Shown: positions 28,341 through 38,867, numbered from the stretch's first letter. The stretch: 64,000 nucleotides of DNA from PWQG01 sp040882255 (GCA_040882255.1 JBBEBP010000011.1:1-64000), one strand, 5' to 3'. Program-made: numbers and translations. The notes: generated from the letters alone by a model not told the origin.

Positions 28341-30358
28341 TGGAAGTCAAGGAGTCCGGAGCGCAACCGATCGAAGAGATCGAGAATGTGTTCATCACCA
28401 TGCCGGATGGTGCCCGGCTGGCGGCCCGGATCTGGCGGCCGGCTGGTGCCTGTTCGCGACCCGTACCGGCGATTCTGGAATACATACCCTATCGCAAGCG
28501 TTTCGGTACCGCCGAACGCGACGCAGGGATGCACCCCAAGATCGCCGCCCACGGCTATGCGTGCATCCGGGTGGACCTGAGGGGCAGCGGTGAATCCGAC
28601 GGCGTGCTCCGGGATGAATATCTGCAGCAGGAGCTTGATGATGGCTGCGAGGTCATCGCCTGGCTGGCGGCCCAGCCATGGTGCGATGGCAATGTCGGCA
28701 TGGTGGGGATCTCCTGGGGCGGCTTCAATGGTCTGCAGATTGCCGCCATGCAGCCACCGGCGCTCCGGGCCGTGATCAGTGTGGCCTCGACCGACGACCG
28801 CTATTCCGATGATGTACACCACATGGGTGGGTGTCTGCTGGGTGACAACCTGTCCTGGGCGTCCACCATGTTCGCTTACAACTCCCTGCCGCCCGATCCG
28901 GCCCTGGTCGGAGAGCGGTGGCGTGACATGTGGTTCGAACGGCTGCAGAAAAGCGGTTTGTGGCTGGCGGAATGGCTGCGGCACCAGCGCCGGGATGCGT
29001 ACTGGAAGCATGGCTCGATCTGTGAGGACTTCAGTGCGGTGCGCGTGCCGGTGTATGCCGTCAGTGGTTGGGCCGACGGCTATTCGAACGCTGTCTTCCG
29101 GCTGGTGTCCGGATTGCGGTCCTGCAAGGGGTTGATCGGACCGTGGAGTCACAAGTATCCGCACCTCGGGGTCCCCGGGCCGGCCATCGATTTTGTGAGT
29201 GAGTCGCTACGCTGGTGGGATCACTGGCTGAAAGGGCAGGATACCGGCATCATGGAAGAACCGGCGTTGCGGGTCTGGATGCAGGACAGTGTACCGCCAT
29301 CCACAAAGTATGCTGAACGGCCCGGCCGCTGGGTGGCCGAGTCCGGCTGGCCCTCGTCCCATATGGAAGCACGACGGTACCGCCTGTCCCGACACCAGCT
29401 TGTCCCGGACGATGAATCGGTCGGGGAATACCAGGTTCCTCTCAGCTCTCCGCTGACCGTCGGACTGTTTGCCGGCAAGTGGTGCTCCTATGCCGCCGGG
29501 CCGGATCTGGCGCATGATCAAAGGCAGGAGGATGGTGGCGCTCTGGTATTTGAAACCCGGCCACTGGAGGAGGATGTCGAGATCTGCGGGGCTGTGACGA
29601 GTGATTTGGTGCTGAGCGTGGACCGTCCGGTGGCATTGATTGCCCTGCGTCTGTCTGACGTGCTCCCGGACGGACGTGTGACACGGGTCACTTACGGGCT
29701 GCTCAACCTCACTCACCGGGACGGGTCGGAGCATCCCCGTCCGATGGAGCCGGGTCGACGCACAACGGTCAGCGTCCGGCTCAACGAGGTGGCCTATCGT
29801 TTTCCACGTGGTCACCGCCTGCGCCTGTCCGTCTCCACGTCGTACTGGCCGCTGGCCTGGCCTTCTCCCGAGCAGGTGTCTATGACTCTTGTGACTGGCA
29901 CCTCCACACTGACCATTCCCGTCCGGGCGCCGAAGCCTGAAGACGCCACACTGCGTCCATTCAGTCCCACACGTGGGGCACCTCCGGCCAGAATACGACA
30001 GCTAGGCACGGGGGAGCACAACTGGCGGGTCATCCACGATCTGGGTGCCGACAGGGCCACACTGGAAGTGATCAATGATGCCGGTGCCTTCCTGATTGAG
30101 GACATTGACCTGGAAGTCCGCACGAAAGCCCTGGAATGGTACAGTTCAGTGGAAGAGGACGTGACCACGGCACGAGGCGAGGTGATATGGGAGCGGGAAC
30201 TGTCCCGCGGTGACTGGCGGATCCGCACCGTCACCCGGACGGTGTTGACCGCGACGTCCACCCATTTCCGTGTAGTGGCCAGCCTGGATGCCTATGAGGG
30301 TGAAGTGCGGGTATTCAGCCACAACTGGGATGAAAAGATCGAGCGGGATCTCGTCTGA
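28340..30358 (+). CDS. CocE/NonD (peptidase S15) family hydrolase
   Basis: 672 residues from ATG 28340, with GGAGGAGGG upstream; a GTG one codon earlier also fits. The alpha/beta-hydrolase core contains EYIPYRKRF (Tyr of the oxyanion hole), the nucleophile elbow GISWGGFNG (Ser125), GWADGYSN (acid) and GPWSHKYPH (His). The C-terminal jelly-roll (PepX_C) starts near residue 380. This family cleaves esters or amides (cocaine esterase, X-Pro dipeptidyl peptidase, acylase). No signal peptide is present, so it is probably cytoplasmic. The tight link to an ATP-grasp ligase suggests that one enzyme makes and the other opens or transfers an amide, but this is inference. Confidence 0.88.
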   Translation: MEVKESGAQPIEEIENVFITMPDGARLAARIWRPAGACSRPVPAILEYIPYRKRFGTAERDAGMHPKIAAHGYACIRVDLRGSGESDGVLRDEYLQQELDDGCEVIAWLAAQPWCDGNVGMVGISWGGFNGLQIAAMQPPALRAVISVASTDDRYSDDVHHMGGCLLGDNLSWASTMFAYNSLPPDPALVGERWRDMWFERLQKSGLWLAEWLRHQRRDAYWKHGSICEDFSAVRVPVYAVSGWADGYSNAVFRLVSGLRSCKGLIGPWSHKYPHLGVPGPAIDFVSESLRWWDHWLKGQDTGIMEEPALRVWMQDSVPPSTKYAERPGRWVAESGWPSSHMEARRYRLSRHQLVPDDESVGEYQVPLSSPLTVGLFAGKWCSYAAGPDLAHDQRQEDGGALVFETRPLEEDVEICGAVTSDLVLSVDRPVALIALRLSDVLPDGRVTRVTYGLLNLTHRDGSEHPRPMEPGRRTTVSVRLNEVAYRFPRGHRLRLSVSTSYWPLAWPSPEQVSMTLVTGTSTLTIPVRAPKPEDATLRPFSPTRGAPPARIRQLGTGEHNWRVIHDLGADRATLEVINDAGAFLIEDIDLEVRTKALEWYSSVEEDVTTARGEVIWERELSRGDWRIRTVTRTVLTATSTHFRVVASLDAYEGEVRVFSHNWDEKIERDLV

Positions 30359-30422
30359 GTCCGGATCACGCGTGGTACAGTGATGTCCCGAAAACGGACG
30401 TCGCATGGAGATGCCGCCACCA

Positions 30423-30962
30423 ATGGCCCTCAGACCAACCATTTACAAGGCCACGATCGCGCTCAGTGATACCGATCGCGGCCTGTACGATTCACTGCAG
30501 CTGACCCTCGCGCAACACCCGTCCGAAACCGTGGAACGCATGATGGTGCGTTTGCTGGCGTACTGCTTCAACGCCAGGGAAGGACTGATGTTCTGCAAGG
30601 GCGTAAGTGACAGTGACGAGGCGGACCTGTGGGCCCATGAACTGGATGGCACCCTGGCGCTGTGGATTGATGTCGGTGAACCGGCGGTGGACCGCATACG
30701 CAAGGCCCGCCGGACGGCACGAGCTGTTTCGGTCTACAGTTTCAACAGCAAGTCACCGGTATGGTGGGCGCAGAACCGGGACCGCTTCGGTGCACTGGAT
30801 GTGGCGGTGTACCGCTTCGACTGGCCGCGCGTCCAGGCCCTGGCGGCCATGGCGACAAGGAACATGGACCTCTCGGTGACCATTGCCGGTGGCTCGGCTT
30901 ATGTCGCCACTCAGGCCGGCGAGGTGGAGCTGCGCGCCGAGCCGCTGCAGGTACCTGACTGA
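30423..30962 (+). CDS. yaeQ: YaeQ family protein
   Basis: 179 residues from the ATG at 30423, which gives MALRPTIYKATIALSDTDRG, closely parallel to the E. coli YaeQ start; the ATG at 30405 adds six residues without family support. HPSETVERMMVRLLAYC, WIDVGEP and SKSPVWWAQNRDRF are recognisable YaeQ segments. The fold belongs to the PD-(D/E)xK nuclease-like group. E. coli YaeQ was linked to suppression of an rfaH haemolysin defect, but its biochemical role is not settled. Confidence 0.9.
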   Translation: MALRPTIYKATIALSDTDRGLYDSLQLTLAQHPSETVERMMVRLLAYCFNAREGLMFCKGVSDSDEADLWAHELDGTLALWIDVGEPAVDRIRKARRTARAVSVYSFNSKSPVWWAQNRDRFGALDVAVYRFDWPRVQALAAMATRNMDLSVTIAGGSAYVATQAGEVELRAEPLQVPD

Positions 30963-31037
30963 TTTGCTGTTTGCCGGTCAGGCATCCGTCGGCTATCCTG
31001 TTTCCATTCATCGAACAGACGCTCTCCAGGAGATCTC

Positions 31038-31514
31038 ATGTCCTACAGTTTCACCATCAATGGTCAGGCCCGCGAGCTGGATGTCGACGGCGACATGCCG
31101 TTACTCTGGGCGGTCCGCGACCATCTTGAACTCACCGGCACCAAGTTCGGCTGTGGAATCGCCCAGTGTGGCGCCTGCACCGTGATGGTGGATGGTCAGG
31201 CCCAGCGCAGCTGTGTGCTGACGGTAGAAGCGGCCGCCGGTTCGGAAATCACCACGATCGAGGGGCTGCAGTCCCGCGAGGGGCAGGCGGTGCAGAAAGC
31301 CTGGCAACAGGTGCAGGTGGCCCAGTGCGGTTACTGCCAGTCCGGACAGGTCATGTCGGCGACGGCGCTGTTGGCGCGGAACCCGGCTCCGGACGATGAG
31401 ACGATCGGCAATGCCATGTCCGGCAACCTGTGCCGCTGTGGCACCTATGGCCGGATCCGGGAAGGCATTCATATGGCCGCTGCGGAAATCCAGCAGACAG
31501 AGGGGGACGCGTGA
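31038..31514 (+). CDS. [2Fe-2S] small subunit of an isoquinoline/aldehyde-oxidoreductase-type molybdoenzyme
   Basis: 158 residues, usual for the family. A plant-type ferredoxin domain ([16 protein letters not shown] and its distal Cys) precedes a helical [2Fe-2S] domain ([12 protein letters not shown] and [11 protein letters not shown]). It passes electrons from the molybdenum site in the large subunit to an external acceptor. GGAG lies 10 bases before the ATG. Its stop overlaps the start of the large subunit as TGATG. Confidence 0.93.
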   Translation: MSYSFTINGQARELDVDGDMPLLWAVRDHLELTGTKFGCGIAQCGACTVMVDGQAQRSCVLTVEAAAGSEITTIEGLQSREGQAVQKAWQQVQVAQCGYCQSGQVMSATALLARNPAPDDETIGNAMSGNLCRCGTYGRIREGIHMAAAEIQQTEGDA

Positions 31515-33697
31515 TGCGCAGAATGATGAAATCCTCTCCTGATACTGTGGATACCGGCCGGCGCTCGTTCCTGAAGCTGTCCACCGGCACCGCCGCCGGG
31601 CTCGTGCTCGGGGTGCAGTTGGGCGGCTCTGCTTCTGTTGCCCGCGCCCAGCAGGGAGGTACAGAGGACCTGCTGGCTTTCAATGCCTTCGTCTCCATCA
31701 GCCCGGACGACCGGGTGCGGGTACTGATCAAGCATCTGGAAATGGGGCAGGGCGTCTACACCGGTCTGGCCACCTGCGTGGCCGAGGAACTGGACGCGGC
31801 GTGGGACCAGGTGGTCTGTGAGCACGCGCCTGTCGACACCGCGAAATATGCCAATCTGTTGATGGGGCAGCAGGCCACCGGTGGCAGTACCGCCATGGCC
31901 AATAGCTATCGACAGATGCGTGAGGCCGGTGCGGCCGCGCGCGCCATGTTGGTGGCGGCGGCCGCGGAACGGTGGCGGGTACCGGCTGATGAGATCCTTG
32001 TGCAAGAAGGTCGCGTCTCACACGATAACCGGTCCGCCACGTTCGGGGAGCTGGCTTCTGCTGCCGGGCAATTGTCCGCGCCGGATAGCGACTCTCTGAC
32101 CCTCAAGTCGCCGGATGATTTCCGTCTTATCGGGCGAGAGTCGCTGCCGCGCAAGGACGTCGGCAAACAGGATGGCACGGCCATCTACACCCAGGATGTG
32201 AAGCTGCCGGGGATGCTGACAGCGGTGGTGGCACATCCGCCACGCTTCGGTGGCAGGGTGGCGTCTTTTGATGACACGGCGGCGCGGCAGCGCCAGGGAG
32301 TCATTGATGTGTTCGAGATCGACTCCGGTGTGGCCGTGGTGGCGGGCGATTACTGGACGGCCCTCAAGGCCCGGGAAGAACTCGAGATCGAATGGGATGA
32401 CAGTCATGCCGAGATGCGTGGCAGCCGGCAGATCCTCGATGAGTACCACCAGCTCGTGGAAACCAGGGGTGCGGTGGCCGAATCCGAAGGTGACACCGAG
32501 CAGGCTCTGCAACGGGCCGGGAACGTGACCGAGCTGACCTTCGAGTTCCCGTACCTGGCGCATGCCCAGATGGAGCCGATGAACTGCGTGGCCCGGATTG
32601 ATGGCAACCGTGCGGAGTTGTGGTACGGCTGCCAGAGTGCCACCCGTGATCAGCAGGTGGTGGCGCAAATGATTGATGGTAACCCGGGCGATGTGGCCAT
32701 CCATACCGTATTTGCCGGTGGTTGCTTTGGCCGGCGGGCCAATCCGCATTCCGATTACGTGGTGGAGGCCGTGAACATCGCCCGCCGCCTGCAGGGCCGG
32801 CCGGTCAAACTGGTCTGGTCCCGCGAGGATGATATGCGCGGTGGTTACTATCGCCCCGCCTATGTGCACAGACTGTCCGCCGCTGTCGGCCCGAACGGGA
32901 TGCCTGAGGCTTTCCGGGCGCGGATTGCCGGGCAATCCATCATGGCCGGTACCTCCATGGCGGCGGGTATGATCACGGATGGTATCGACCACAGTTCCGT
33001 GGAAGGACTGGCGGGGCTCCCGTACGCCGTACCGAAGCGCCAGGTGGAACTCCATTCACCCGAGATTGGCGTTCCGGTACAGTGGTGGCGCTCGGTCGGC
33101 AATACCCATACGGCGTTCAGCAAGGAAGTGTTCATTGATGCGCTGGCCCGCCGGGCGAATGCCGATCCGGTGTCGTATCGGCTGGCACTGCTGCGCGACA
33201 ATCCGCGGGAAACGGCGGTGCTGCAATTGGCCGCGGAAAAGGCCGGCTGGGGCAGCCGCGAGCTTCCTGAAGGCTGGACGCGCGGCGTGGCCGTGCATAC
33301 GTCCTTTGGCTCCAGCGTCGCCGAGATCGCTGATGTCTCGATCGACGGTGATCAGTTCAGGGTGGAGCGCGTGGTGGCCGCCATCGACTGCGGCACGGCC
33401 ATCAACCCGGACGTGATCCGGGCCCAGGTGGAAGGCGCCATCGCTTACGGTCTTTCCGCAGTGCTGGGAGACGAGCTGACCCTGACTGACGGGGTGGTGG
33501 ATCAGGAAAACTTCGATGACTACCGGGTCCTGCGCATGCCGGACATGCCGGTGGTCGAAACGCACATCGTGCCGTCCACCAATGCACCGACCGGCGTCGG
33601 CGAACCCGGCACGCCGCCGATTGCCCCGGCCGTTGCCAATGCGCTGGCGGCCGCAACCGGGCGGACGTTCACGCGCCTTCCTCTGCGTCTGGGTTGA
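31514..33697 (+). CDS. Tat-exported molybdopterin-binding large subunit (IorB / xanthine dehydrogenase family)
   Basis: 727 residues from ATG 31514. A perfect twin-arginine signal (TGRRSFLK, Arg16-17) is followed by a hydrophobic stretch and ARA-Q cleavage near residue 45. Cofactor features include [51 protein letters not shown] and the catalytic Glu in [18 protein letters not shown]. The two-subunit form without an FAD subunit is that of isoquinoline 1-oxidoreductase and similar periplasmic dehydrogenases; the substrate (aldehyde or N-heterocycle) cannot be told. The small subunit lacks its own signal and would be carried by hitchhiking. No XdhC-like maturation gene is adjacent. Confidence 0.92.
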   Translation: MRRMMKSSPDTVDTGRRSFLKLSTGTAAGLVLGVQLGGSASVARAQQGGTEDLLAFNAFVSISPDDRVRVLIKHLEMGQGVYTGLATCVAEELDAAWDQVVCEHAPVDTAKYANLLMGQQATGGSTAMANSYRQMREAGAAARAMLVAAAAERWRVPADEILVQEGRVSHDNRSATFGELASAAGQLSAPDSDSLTLKSPDDFRLIGRESLPRKDVGKQDGTAIYTQDVKLPGMLTAVVAHPPRFGGRVASFDDTAARQRQGVIDVFEIDSGVAVVAGDYWTALKAREELEIEWDDSHAEMRGSRQILDEYHQLVETRGAVAESEGDTEQALQRAGNVTELTFEFPYLAHAQMEPMNCVARIDGNRAELWYGCQSATRDQQVVAQMIDGNPGDVAIHTVFAGGCFGRRANPHSDYVVEAVNIARRLQGRPVKLVWSREDDMRGGYYRPAYVHRLSAAVGPNGMPEAFRARIAGQSIMAGTSMAAGMITDGIDHSSVEGLAGLPYAVPKRQVELHSPEIGVPVQWWRSVGNTHTAFSKEVFIDALARRANADPVSYRLALLRDNPRETAVLQLAAEKAGWGSRELPEGWTRGVAVHTSFGSSVAEIADVSIDGDQFRVERVVAAIDCGTAINPDVIRAQVEGAIAYGLSAVLGDELTLTDGVVDQENFDDYRVLRMPDMPVVETHIVPSTNAPTGVGEPGTPPIAPAVANALAAATGRTFTRLPLRLG

Positions 33698-33730
33698 AGC
33701 CGGGAGAAGCTGTGCTATGAGCTCACCGCG

Positions 33731-33925
33731 ATGCACATAGCCACGCTGCTTCTGGTCATTCTTGCCGCCGGACTGGTCAGTCAATGGCTGGCCTGGCGGC
33801 TCCGTTTGCAAGAGGTACACACCATGATTCCAGCAAGCAGGAATGCCGGGCTGGCCCCTGAGCCTCCGGAGCGGGTTGAAGTTCCTGAAGGTCTTCCAGC
33901 AGACGGTGCCGGCGGACTACCATGA
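33731..33925 (+). pseudogene. N-terminal remnant of a cation:proton antiporter
   Basis: 64 codons. The first 27 residues, MHIATLLLVILAAGLVSQWL and then AWRLRL, match the first helix and following loop of CPA1-type Na+/H+ antiporters (usually continued by PAILLLL). After WRLRLQ the similarity ends and the rest is low-complexity. The frame closes four bases into the next open frame. I read it as the truncated start of a deleted antiporter; a genuine single-pass small protein is possible. Confidence 0.45.
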
Positions 33926-33975
33926 ATGCATGTCCTGTCCGGCCGGACGGGTATACAGAGAACGGAGGTCAGACC

Positions 33976-34290
33976 GTGTCGCAGGAACAACAGCGTCATC
34001 AGCTGGTTAAGCTGCAAACCGAACTGGAGGAGCGTGTCTCCGCCATCCGCAGGGATCTGTCCGGCGGGCACAGCCGGGATTCCGAAGAACAGGCCCAGGA
34101 GCGCGAGAACGACGACGTCCTCAACGGCCTGCTTGCGGAAGCTCAGGATCAGCTGAATCGTATCAGCGCCGCCTTAAGGAAGATTGACGAGGGGACGTAC
34201 GGCCAGTGCGAGCAGTGCGGCGACTCCATAGACCCCCGGCGACTGGAGTCCCTCCCGGACGCCAGTCTCTGCATCAAATGCGCTGCGTGA
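33976..34290 (+). CDS. DksA/TraR-family zinc-finger protein
   Basis: 104 residues from a GTG at 33976, preferred because GGAGGT lies 6 bases before it; an ATG at 33922 would add 18 residues that look unlike the family. A long coiled-coil region (about 1-75) precedes a C4 zinc finger, CEQCGDSIDPRRLESLPDAS then CIKC (C-x2-C-x17-C-x2-C). DksA-like proteins enter the RNA polymerase secondary channel. This one is shorter than DksA (about 150 residues) and closer to TraR/YbiI-like paralogues. Confidence 0.85.
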   Translation: MSQEQQRHQLVKLQTELEERVSAIRRDLSGGHSRDSEEQAQERENDDVLNGLLAEAQDQLNRISAALRKIDEGTYGQCEQCGDSIDPRRLESLPDASLCIKCAA

Positions 34291-34339
34291 CATCCTGATT
34301 CTCCATTTAAAAACGCGATGGTTCGCGCTGGAATCCTGA

Positions 34340-35275
34340 ATGATTCGTCCGTCGTCCACTGAGCAGTCCGACCAAACGCCCGTAAGGGCCTTGTTGATCG
34401 TCAACCCGAAAAGCCGCCAGGGTGCCGGGGCGGAGCTGGACAAGGGTATCGAGTCGCTGCGAAGCGCGGGTATGACGGTCGAGCACCTCACCTCGCATAG
34501 TGCAGAAGAGAGCCAGGAGGCAGTGCGCCAGCGCCGGGACACCATCAACCTGGTCATCATGGGCGGAGGTGATGGCACCATCCGTTCCATGGCCGATACG
34601 CTTCTGGACTGCAGGCTCGCCCTGGGCGTGTTGCCACTCGGGACCGCCAATGACCTGGCACGTTCACTCGGCATTCCCGAGCCGCTGGACGAAGCGTTCG
34701 GTGTCCTTGCGCGCAATCACAGGCGATGGATCGATGTGGGTGAGGTCAACGGCGAGCATTTTTTCAATGTCGCCAATATGGGACTGGGCGTACAGGTGAC
34801 CGAGGAGCTGAGCGGCGAAGGCAAGAAGCGTTGGGGCGTGTTCAGTTACCTGAAGGCCCTGTGCCGTGCGATTGCCCGCCGCGACCGCTTCACAGTGATG
34901 GTGACGATGGATGGCGAGACAGTCCGGCTGCGTTCCATACAACTGGCTGTCGGCAACGGGTGCTACTACGGGGGTGGTAATGTCATTCATGATCAGGCCC
35001 GCATCGACAGTGGCCTGTTGTATATCTACAGTATCCGTCCCCAGCGTGTCCGGGACTTGCTGCTGCTTGCGCCGCTGCTCCGCAGCGGGCGGCAGCACAT
35101 TGATCACAGAGTATACTGCGCTACCGGGCGGGATATCCGTATCAGCACCGGATCCAGAACCATGCAGGTGCACGCCGATGGAGAGCCGCTCGCACAGACA
35201 CCGGCCCACTTCCGGGTCAGACCGGCTGCACTGGAGATGGTGGCGCCCGCCGATGGAGATGAGGAGTATCGTTGA
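34340..35275 (+). CDS. YegS-like diacylglycerol/lipid kinase
   Basis: 311 residues. The DAGK catalytic signature is present: LIVNPKSRQGAGAELDKG (about 17-34), VIMGGGDGTIRSMADTLL and GVLPLGTANDLARSLGIPE. These form the ATP-binding site of bacterial lipid kinases such as YegS and YtlR. The C-terminal beta domain (IRPQRVRDLLLLAPLL, MQVHADGEPL) binds the lipid. The gene sits about 50 bases after the DksA-like gene and overlaps the following gene as TGATG. The phosphorylated lipid is not known. Confidence 0.9.
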   Translation: MIRPSSTEQSDQTPVRALLIVNPKSRQGAGAELDKGIESLRSAGMTVEHLTSHSAEESQEAVRQRRDTINLVIMGGGDGTIRSMADTLLDCRLALGVLPLGTANDLARSLGIPEPLDEAFGVLARNHRRWIDVGEVNGEHFFNVANMGLGVQVTEELSGEGKKRWGVFSYLKALCRAIARRDRFTVMVTMDGETVRLRSIQLAVGNGCYYGGGNVIHDQARIDSGLLYIYSIRPQRVRDLLLLAPLLRSGRQHIDHRVYCATGRDIRISTGSRTMQVHADGEPLAQTPAHFRVRPAALEMVAPADGDEEYR

Positions 35276-35709
35276 TGAGCATCATGCGCAGTGAATATCA
35301 GGTGGCTCTGCAGGACCTGCATTCCAGGATCCTGGAATCCGTGGATCATTACCGTGATTCCGCCCGGTTCGTGGAGGAAGAGGGGGCCGCACGGCTGTTT
35401 CGCGGGATCGCCGATGACCGGGAGGCGTTCGCGTCGCGGGTGGCGGAGGTCGTCCGGAAGGCCGGAGACCTGCCTGCTGCCCCCGATGCTGACCGCGAGA
35501 CCGGTGAGCAGCTCATCCATCGCCTGCATGCCTGGTTCTCCTCCGACCAGACGCAGGATGTGATCGAGCAGCGCCTGGACGCCGAGGCAGAATTGGCGAG
35601 CTGGCTGGTGGCGCAGCGAGGGCAGAGCCACAGCGACGTGTACCGGGAGCTGCTCGGCGAACTGGAACAACAGACTGGAGAGGTTCGCTCACGGTTAAGG
35701 AGCCTCTGA
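35275..35709 (+). CDS. Predicted four-helix-bundle protein (DUF2383-like)
   Basis: 144 residues, all helical by appearance and highly charged. The N-terminal part (LQDLHSRILESVDHYRDSA, then RGIADDREAFASRVAEVVRK) resembles DUF2383 / PA2169-type four-helix bundles, which are ferritin-like in fold. It is coupled to the lipid kinase gene by a TGATG overlap. No metal-binding ExxH pattern is evident. Function unknown. Confidence 0.65.
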   Translation: MSIMRSEYQVALQDLHSRILESVDHYRDSARFVEEEGAARLFRGIADDREAFASRVAEVVRKAGDLPAAPDADRETGEQLIHRLHAWFSSDQTQDVIEQRLDAEAELASWLVAQRGQSHSDVYRELLGELEQQTGEVRSRLRSL

Positions 35710-35753
35710 AAAAGTATGGCAATGGTAAAATCAATGACCATCTGTAGAAGTAA

Positions 35754-35773
35754 CAACCTGGATCAGCAGGTTG
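35754..35773 (+). repeat. Small inverted repeat (7-bp stem)
   Basis: CAACCTG (35754-35760) and CAGGTTG (35767-35773) flank GATCAG. It lies just before the frameshifted gene and could be an operator or a leader hairpin. Confidence 0.35.
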
Positions 35774-35785
35774 ACGGGGGTGACG

Positions 35786-36201
35786 ATGATTGCGGAGCGA
35801 TCCGCCCGAGTGCTGGCAGCATGGCTGTCCGGCGTCAGTATGGCGGTCAGTTTTACCGGGGTCCTGGCGCAGGAACCACCCGGACGTTCAGGAGCGCCCG
35901 TGCAGATGCTCCCCGGCGATGAAGCCATCGAGACCGACGACATCCCTTCCTCGGCGGCGAGTACAACACCGACATCACCACGATCACGCGTTCTGATCGC
36001 GACAGGTCTCTTGATCTGTTCATTTCCAGGGTGATGTTTGGTGACATCACGTTCCGGCTGGAGTCGAGCAATACGCTGGACAACCACCGCTGCCGCGTGC
36101 GCGCCCGCTACGAACCCAGCACGATCGACGGTCAGCTCGATGAAATCGAGCGCTCCTGCAACAGTCGTGGACGCCGGCTTTCGGCTCTGGCGACGAAGTG
36201 A
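35786..36201 (+). pseudogene. Secreted protein gene with a frameshift
   Basis: It begins at ATG 35786 with a signal peptide (IAERSARVLAAWLSG to VLAQEP) and reads through DEAIETDDIP near 35946. The natural continuation is in the next frame: FLGGEYNTDITTITRSDRDR, then DLFISRVMFGDITFRLES and on to the stop at 36199-36201. A single base lost after the CCC at 35944-35946 would join the two parts into a protein of about 139 residues. The composition on both sides is coding-like. The family was not recognised. It may be a recent pseudogene or a sequencing error. It ends 13 bases before the convergent acnB stop. Confidence 0.6.
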
Positions 36202-36214
36202 TTACGTCAAAGGG

Positions 36215-38809
36215 TCAGGCAACTTCCTGCACATTGACCGCAGGAATCTGTTTCGCCCGATCCGCCGCATCCTGGAACGACTCGATCTCATTGAAGTTCA
36301 GATACCGGTAGATCTCGCCCGACATGGTCTTCACGTTACCCATATAGGACAGATACTCCTCCATCGTCGGGATCTTGCCCAATGCGGCGGCGACCGCCGC
36401 GAGCTCCGAGGAGGCCAGATAGACATTGGCTCCGGCACCCAACCGGTTCGGAAAGTTGCGCGTGGAGGTTGAGACCACCGTGGAGTTCGGCGCCACCCGT
36501 GCCTGGTTGCCCATGCATAGCGAGCAGCCCGGCATCTCGGTGCGCGCACCGGCCACGCCGAACACGTTGTAGATGCCTTCCTCGCTCAATTGGTGCTGGT
36601 CCATTTTGGTTGGCGGCGATATCCACAGCCGGGTCGGCAGACCGCCCTCGACCTGCTTCAGTACCTCGCTGGCGGCGCGGAAGTGACCGATGTTGGTCAT
36701 GCAGGAGCCGATAAAGACCTCGTCGATCTTCGTGTCCTGTACTTCGGACAGCGGCTTGACGTCGTCCGGATCGTTCGGACAGGCCAGCAGCGGTTCCTTG
36801 ATCTCGTTCAGGTCGATCTCGATGACCTTGTGGTACTCGGCATCGGCGTCCGCCTGCATCAGCTCCGGGTTCTCCAGCCAGGCTTCCATGGCGCGGGCGC
36901 GGCGCTCCAGGGTGCGGGCATCGCCGTAGCCCTGGTCGATCATCCAGCGCAGCAGGGTCACGTTGGACTTGAAGTACTCGATGATCGGTTCCTTGCCAAG
37001 GTTAATGGTGCAGCCGGCGGCGGAGCGCTCGGCTGAGGCATCAGACAGTTCGAAGGCCTGCTCCACCTTCAGGTCCGGCAAGCCCTCGATCTCCAGGATA
37101 CGGCCGGAGAAGATGTTCTTCTTGCCTTTCTTGGCGACCGTCAGGTCACCCGACTGGAGGGCCGCATAGGGAATGGCATTGACCAGGTCACGGAGTGTGA
37201 TACCCGGCTGCATTTCGCCCTTGAAGCGCACCAGTACCGATTCCGGCATGTCCAGTGGCATCACTCCGGTGGCGGCGGCAAAGGCCACCAGGCCGGAGCC
37301 GGCCGGGAATGAGATACCCAGCGGGAAGCGGGTGTGGGAGTCGCCGCCGGTGCCGACCGTGTCGGGCAGCAACATACGGTTCAGCCAGGAGTGGATGATG
37401 CCGTCGCCCGGACGCAGGGACACGCCACCGCGAGTCTGGATGAAGTCGGGCAGGGAGTGTTGCGTGTCAATGTCCACCGGCTTGGGGTACGCGGCGGTGT
37501 GACAGAAGGACTGCATGACCAGGTCGGCATTGAAGCCCAGGCAGGCAAGGTCCTTCAACTCGTCGCGGGTCATCGGACCGGTGGTGTCCTGGGAACCGAC
37601 GGTGGTGATCTTGGGCTCGCAGTAGCTGCCCGGGCGTACGCCATCGGCGCCGCAGGCCTTGCCGACCATCTTCTGGGCCAGCGTGAAGCCCTTGTCGCTG
37701 TCGGCGACCGTGAAGGGCAGGCGGAACACGGTGGAGGGTTCCAGGTTCAGCGCCTCACGCGCCTTGGTGGTCAGACCACGGCCGATGATCAGCGGAATCC
37801 GGCCGCCGGCACGCACTTCGTCCAGCATGATCCCGGTTTTCAGCTCGAAAGTGGTCAGTTCTTCATTGCTGCCGTGTTTAGTGATTTTTCCGTCATAGAC
37901 ATGAATGTCGATGACTTCACCGCTGTCCAGGGTGTCCACGTCGCATTCGATGGGCAGGGCGCCGGCATCTTCCATGGTGTTGAAGAAAATCGGGGCAATC
38001 TTGCCGCCCAGCACCACACCGCCATTGCGCTTGTTGGGGATGTACGGAATGTCATCGCCGATGTGCCAGAGCACGGAGTTGGTGGCGGACTTGCGCGAGG
38101 AGCCGGTACCGACCACGTCGCCCACCAGGGCGACCGGATGCCCTTTTTCTTTCAGTTCTGCGATCTGCGCCGGGGCGTTGGTGACACCTTCCCGTGGCTC
38201 TTTGTACATGGCCAGAGCATGCAGCGGGATGTCCGGGCGGGACCAGGCATCCTGGGCCGGTGACAGGTCATCGGTATTGGTTTCACCCGGTACCTTGAAG
38301 ACGGTGACGGTCATGACATCGGGAACGGCCGGGCGATTCAGGAACCACTCGGCTTCTGCCCAGCTTTCGATTACGGCTTTGGCGTGCTCGTTGCCACTCT
38401 TCATCAGCTCTTCCACGTCATGGAAGGCATCGAACATCAACAGGGTGTGCTTGAGTTCCCTGGCGGCGTTTGCGGCCAGTTCCTCATCCTTCAGCAGTTC
38501 GACCAGAGTGCCGATGTTGTAGCCGCCCAGCATGCTGCCCAGCAGTGTGACCGCCTGCTTGCGGTCGATCAGCGGGGATTCGGCTTCGCCTTTCGCCAGG
38601 GCGGAGAGGAAACCGGCCTTTACATAGGCGGCCTCGTCGACACCGGCGGGGACGCGATTGGAGATCAGGTCCACCAGGGAGTCTTCCTCGCCGGCCGGCG
38701 GATTCTTCAGCAGCTCGACCAGTTCGGCCACCTGAGTGGCGTCCAGCGGCTTGGGCATAATGCCCTGTTCGGCTCTCTCGTCAACATGCTTTCGATAGGC
38801 TTCTAACAC
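36215..38809 (-). CDS. acnB: Aconitate hydratase B
   Basis: 864 residues from a GTG at 38809 ([16 protein letters not shown]), matching E. coli AcnB (865 residues); AAGGGG lies 7 bases upstream and longer in-frame extensions lack similarity. AcnB interconverts citrate and isocitrate in the cytoplasm with a [4Fe-4S] cluster. Ligands are visible in [16 protein letters not shown] and [11 protein letters not shown]. The N-terminal HEAT-like domain and the swivelling domain precede the catalytic part, the order typical of the B form. It is transcribed alone, convergent with the frameshifted gene and divergent from the DUF1289 gene. Confidence 0.96.
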   Translation of the reverse strand: MLEAYRKHVDERAEQGIMPKPLDATQVAELVELLKNPPAGEEDSLVDLISNRVPAGVDEAAYVKAGFLSALAKGEAESPLIDRKQAVTLLGSMLGGYNIGTLVELLKDEELAANAARELKHTLLMFDAFHDVEELMKSGNEHAKAVIESWAEAEWFLNRPAVPDVMTVTVFKVPGETNTDDLSPAQDAWSRPDIPLHALAMYKEPREGVTNAPAQIAELKEKGHPVALVGDVVGTGSSRKSATNSVLWHIGDDIPYIPNKRNGGVVLGGKIAPIFFNTMEDAGALPIECDVDTLDSGEVIDIHVYDGKITKHGSNEELTTFELKTGIMLDEVRAGGRIPLIIGRGLTTKAREALNLEPSTVFRLPFTVADSDKGFTLAQKMVGKACGADGVRPGSYCEPKITTVGSQDTTGPMTRDELKDLACLGFNADLVMQSFCHTAAYPKPVDIDTQHSLPDFIQTRGGVSLRPGDGIIHSWLNRMLLPDTVGTGGDSHTRFPLGISFPAGSGLVAFAAATGVMPLDMPESVLVRFKGEMQPGITLRDLVNAIPYAALQSGDLTVAKKGKKNIFSGRILEIEGLPDLKVEQAFELSDASAERSAAGCTINLGKEPIIEYFKSNVTLLRWMIDQGYGDARTLERRARAMEAWLENPELMQADADAEYHKVIEIDLNEIKEPLLACPNDPDDVKPLSEVQDTKIDEVFIGSCMTNIGHFRAASEVLKQVEGGLPTRLWISPPTKMDQHQLSEEGIYNVFGVAGARTEMPGCSLCMGNQARVAPNSTVVSTSTRNFPNRLGAGANVYLASSELAAVAAALGKIPTMEEYLSYMGNVKTMSGEIYRYLNFNEIESFQDAADRAKQIPAVNVQEVA

Positions 38810-38867
38810 AACTGTCCCCTTTGTGAAGGTGCTCGCGGCCTTGGCAGGCCCCCTGAATCGGGTGCGC

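Noticed and set aside
35940..35950. Programmed frameshift in the secreted protein gene
   Set aside because: No slippery heptamer or clear stimulatory hairpin follows; a simple base loss is more likely.
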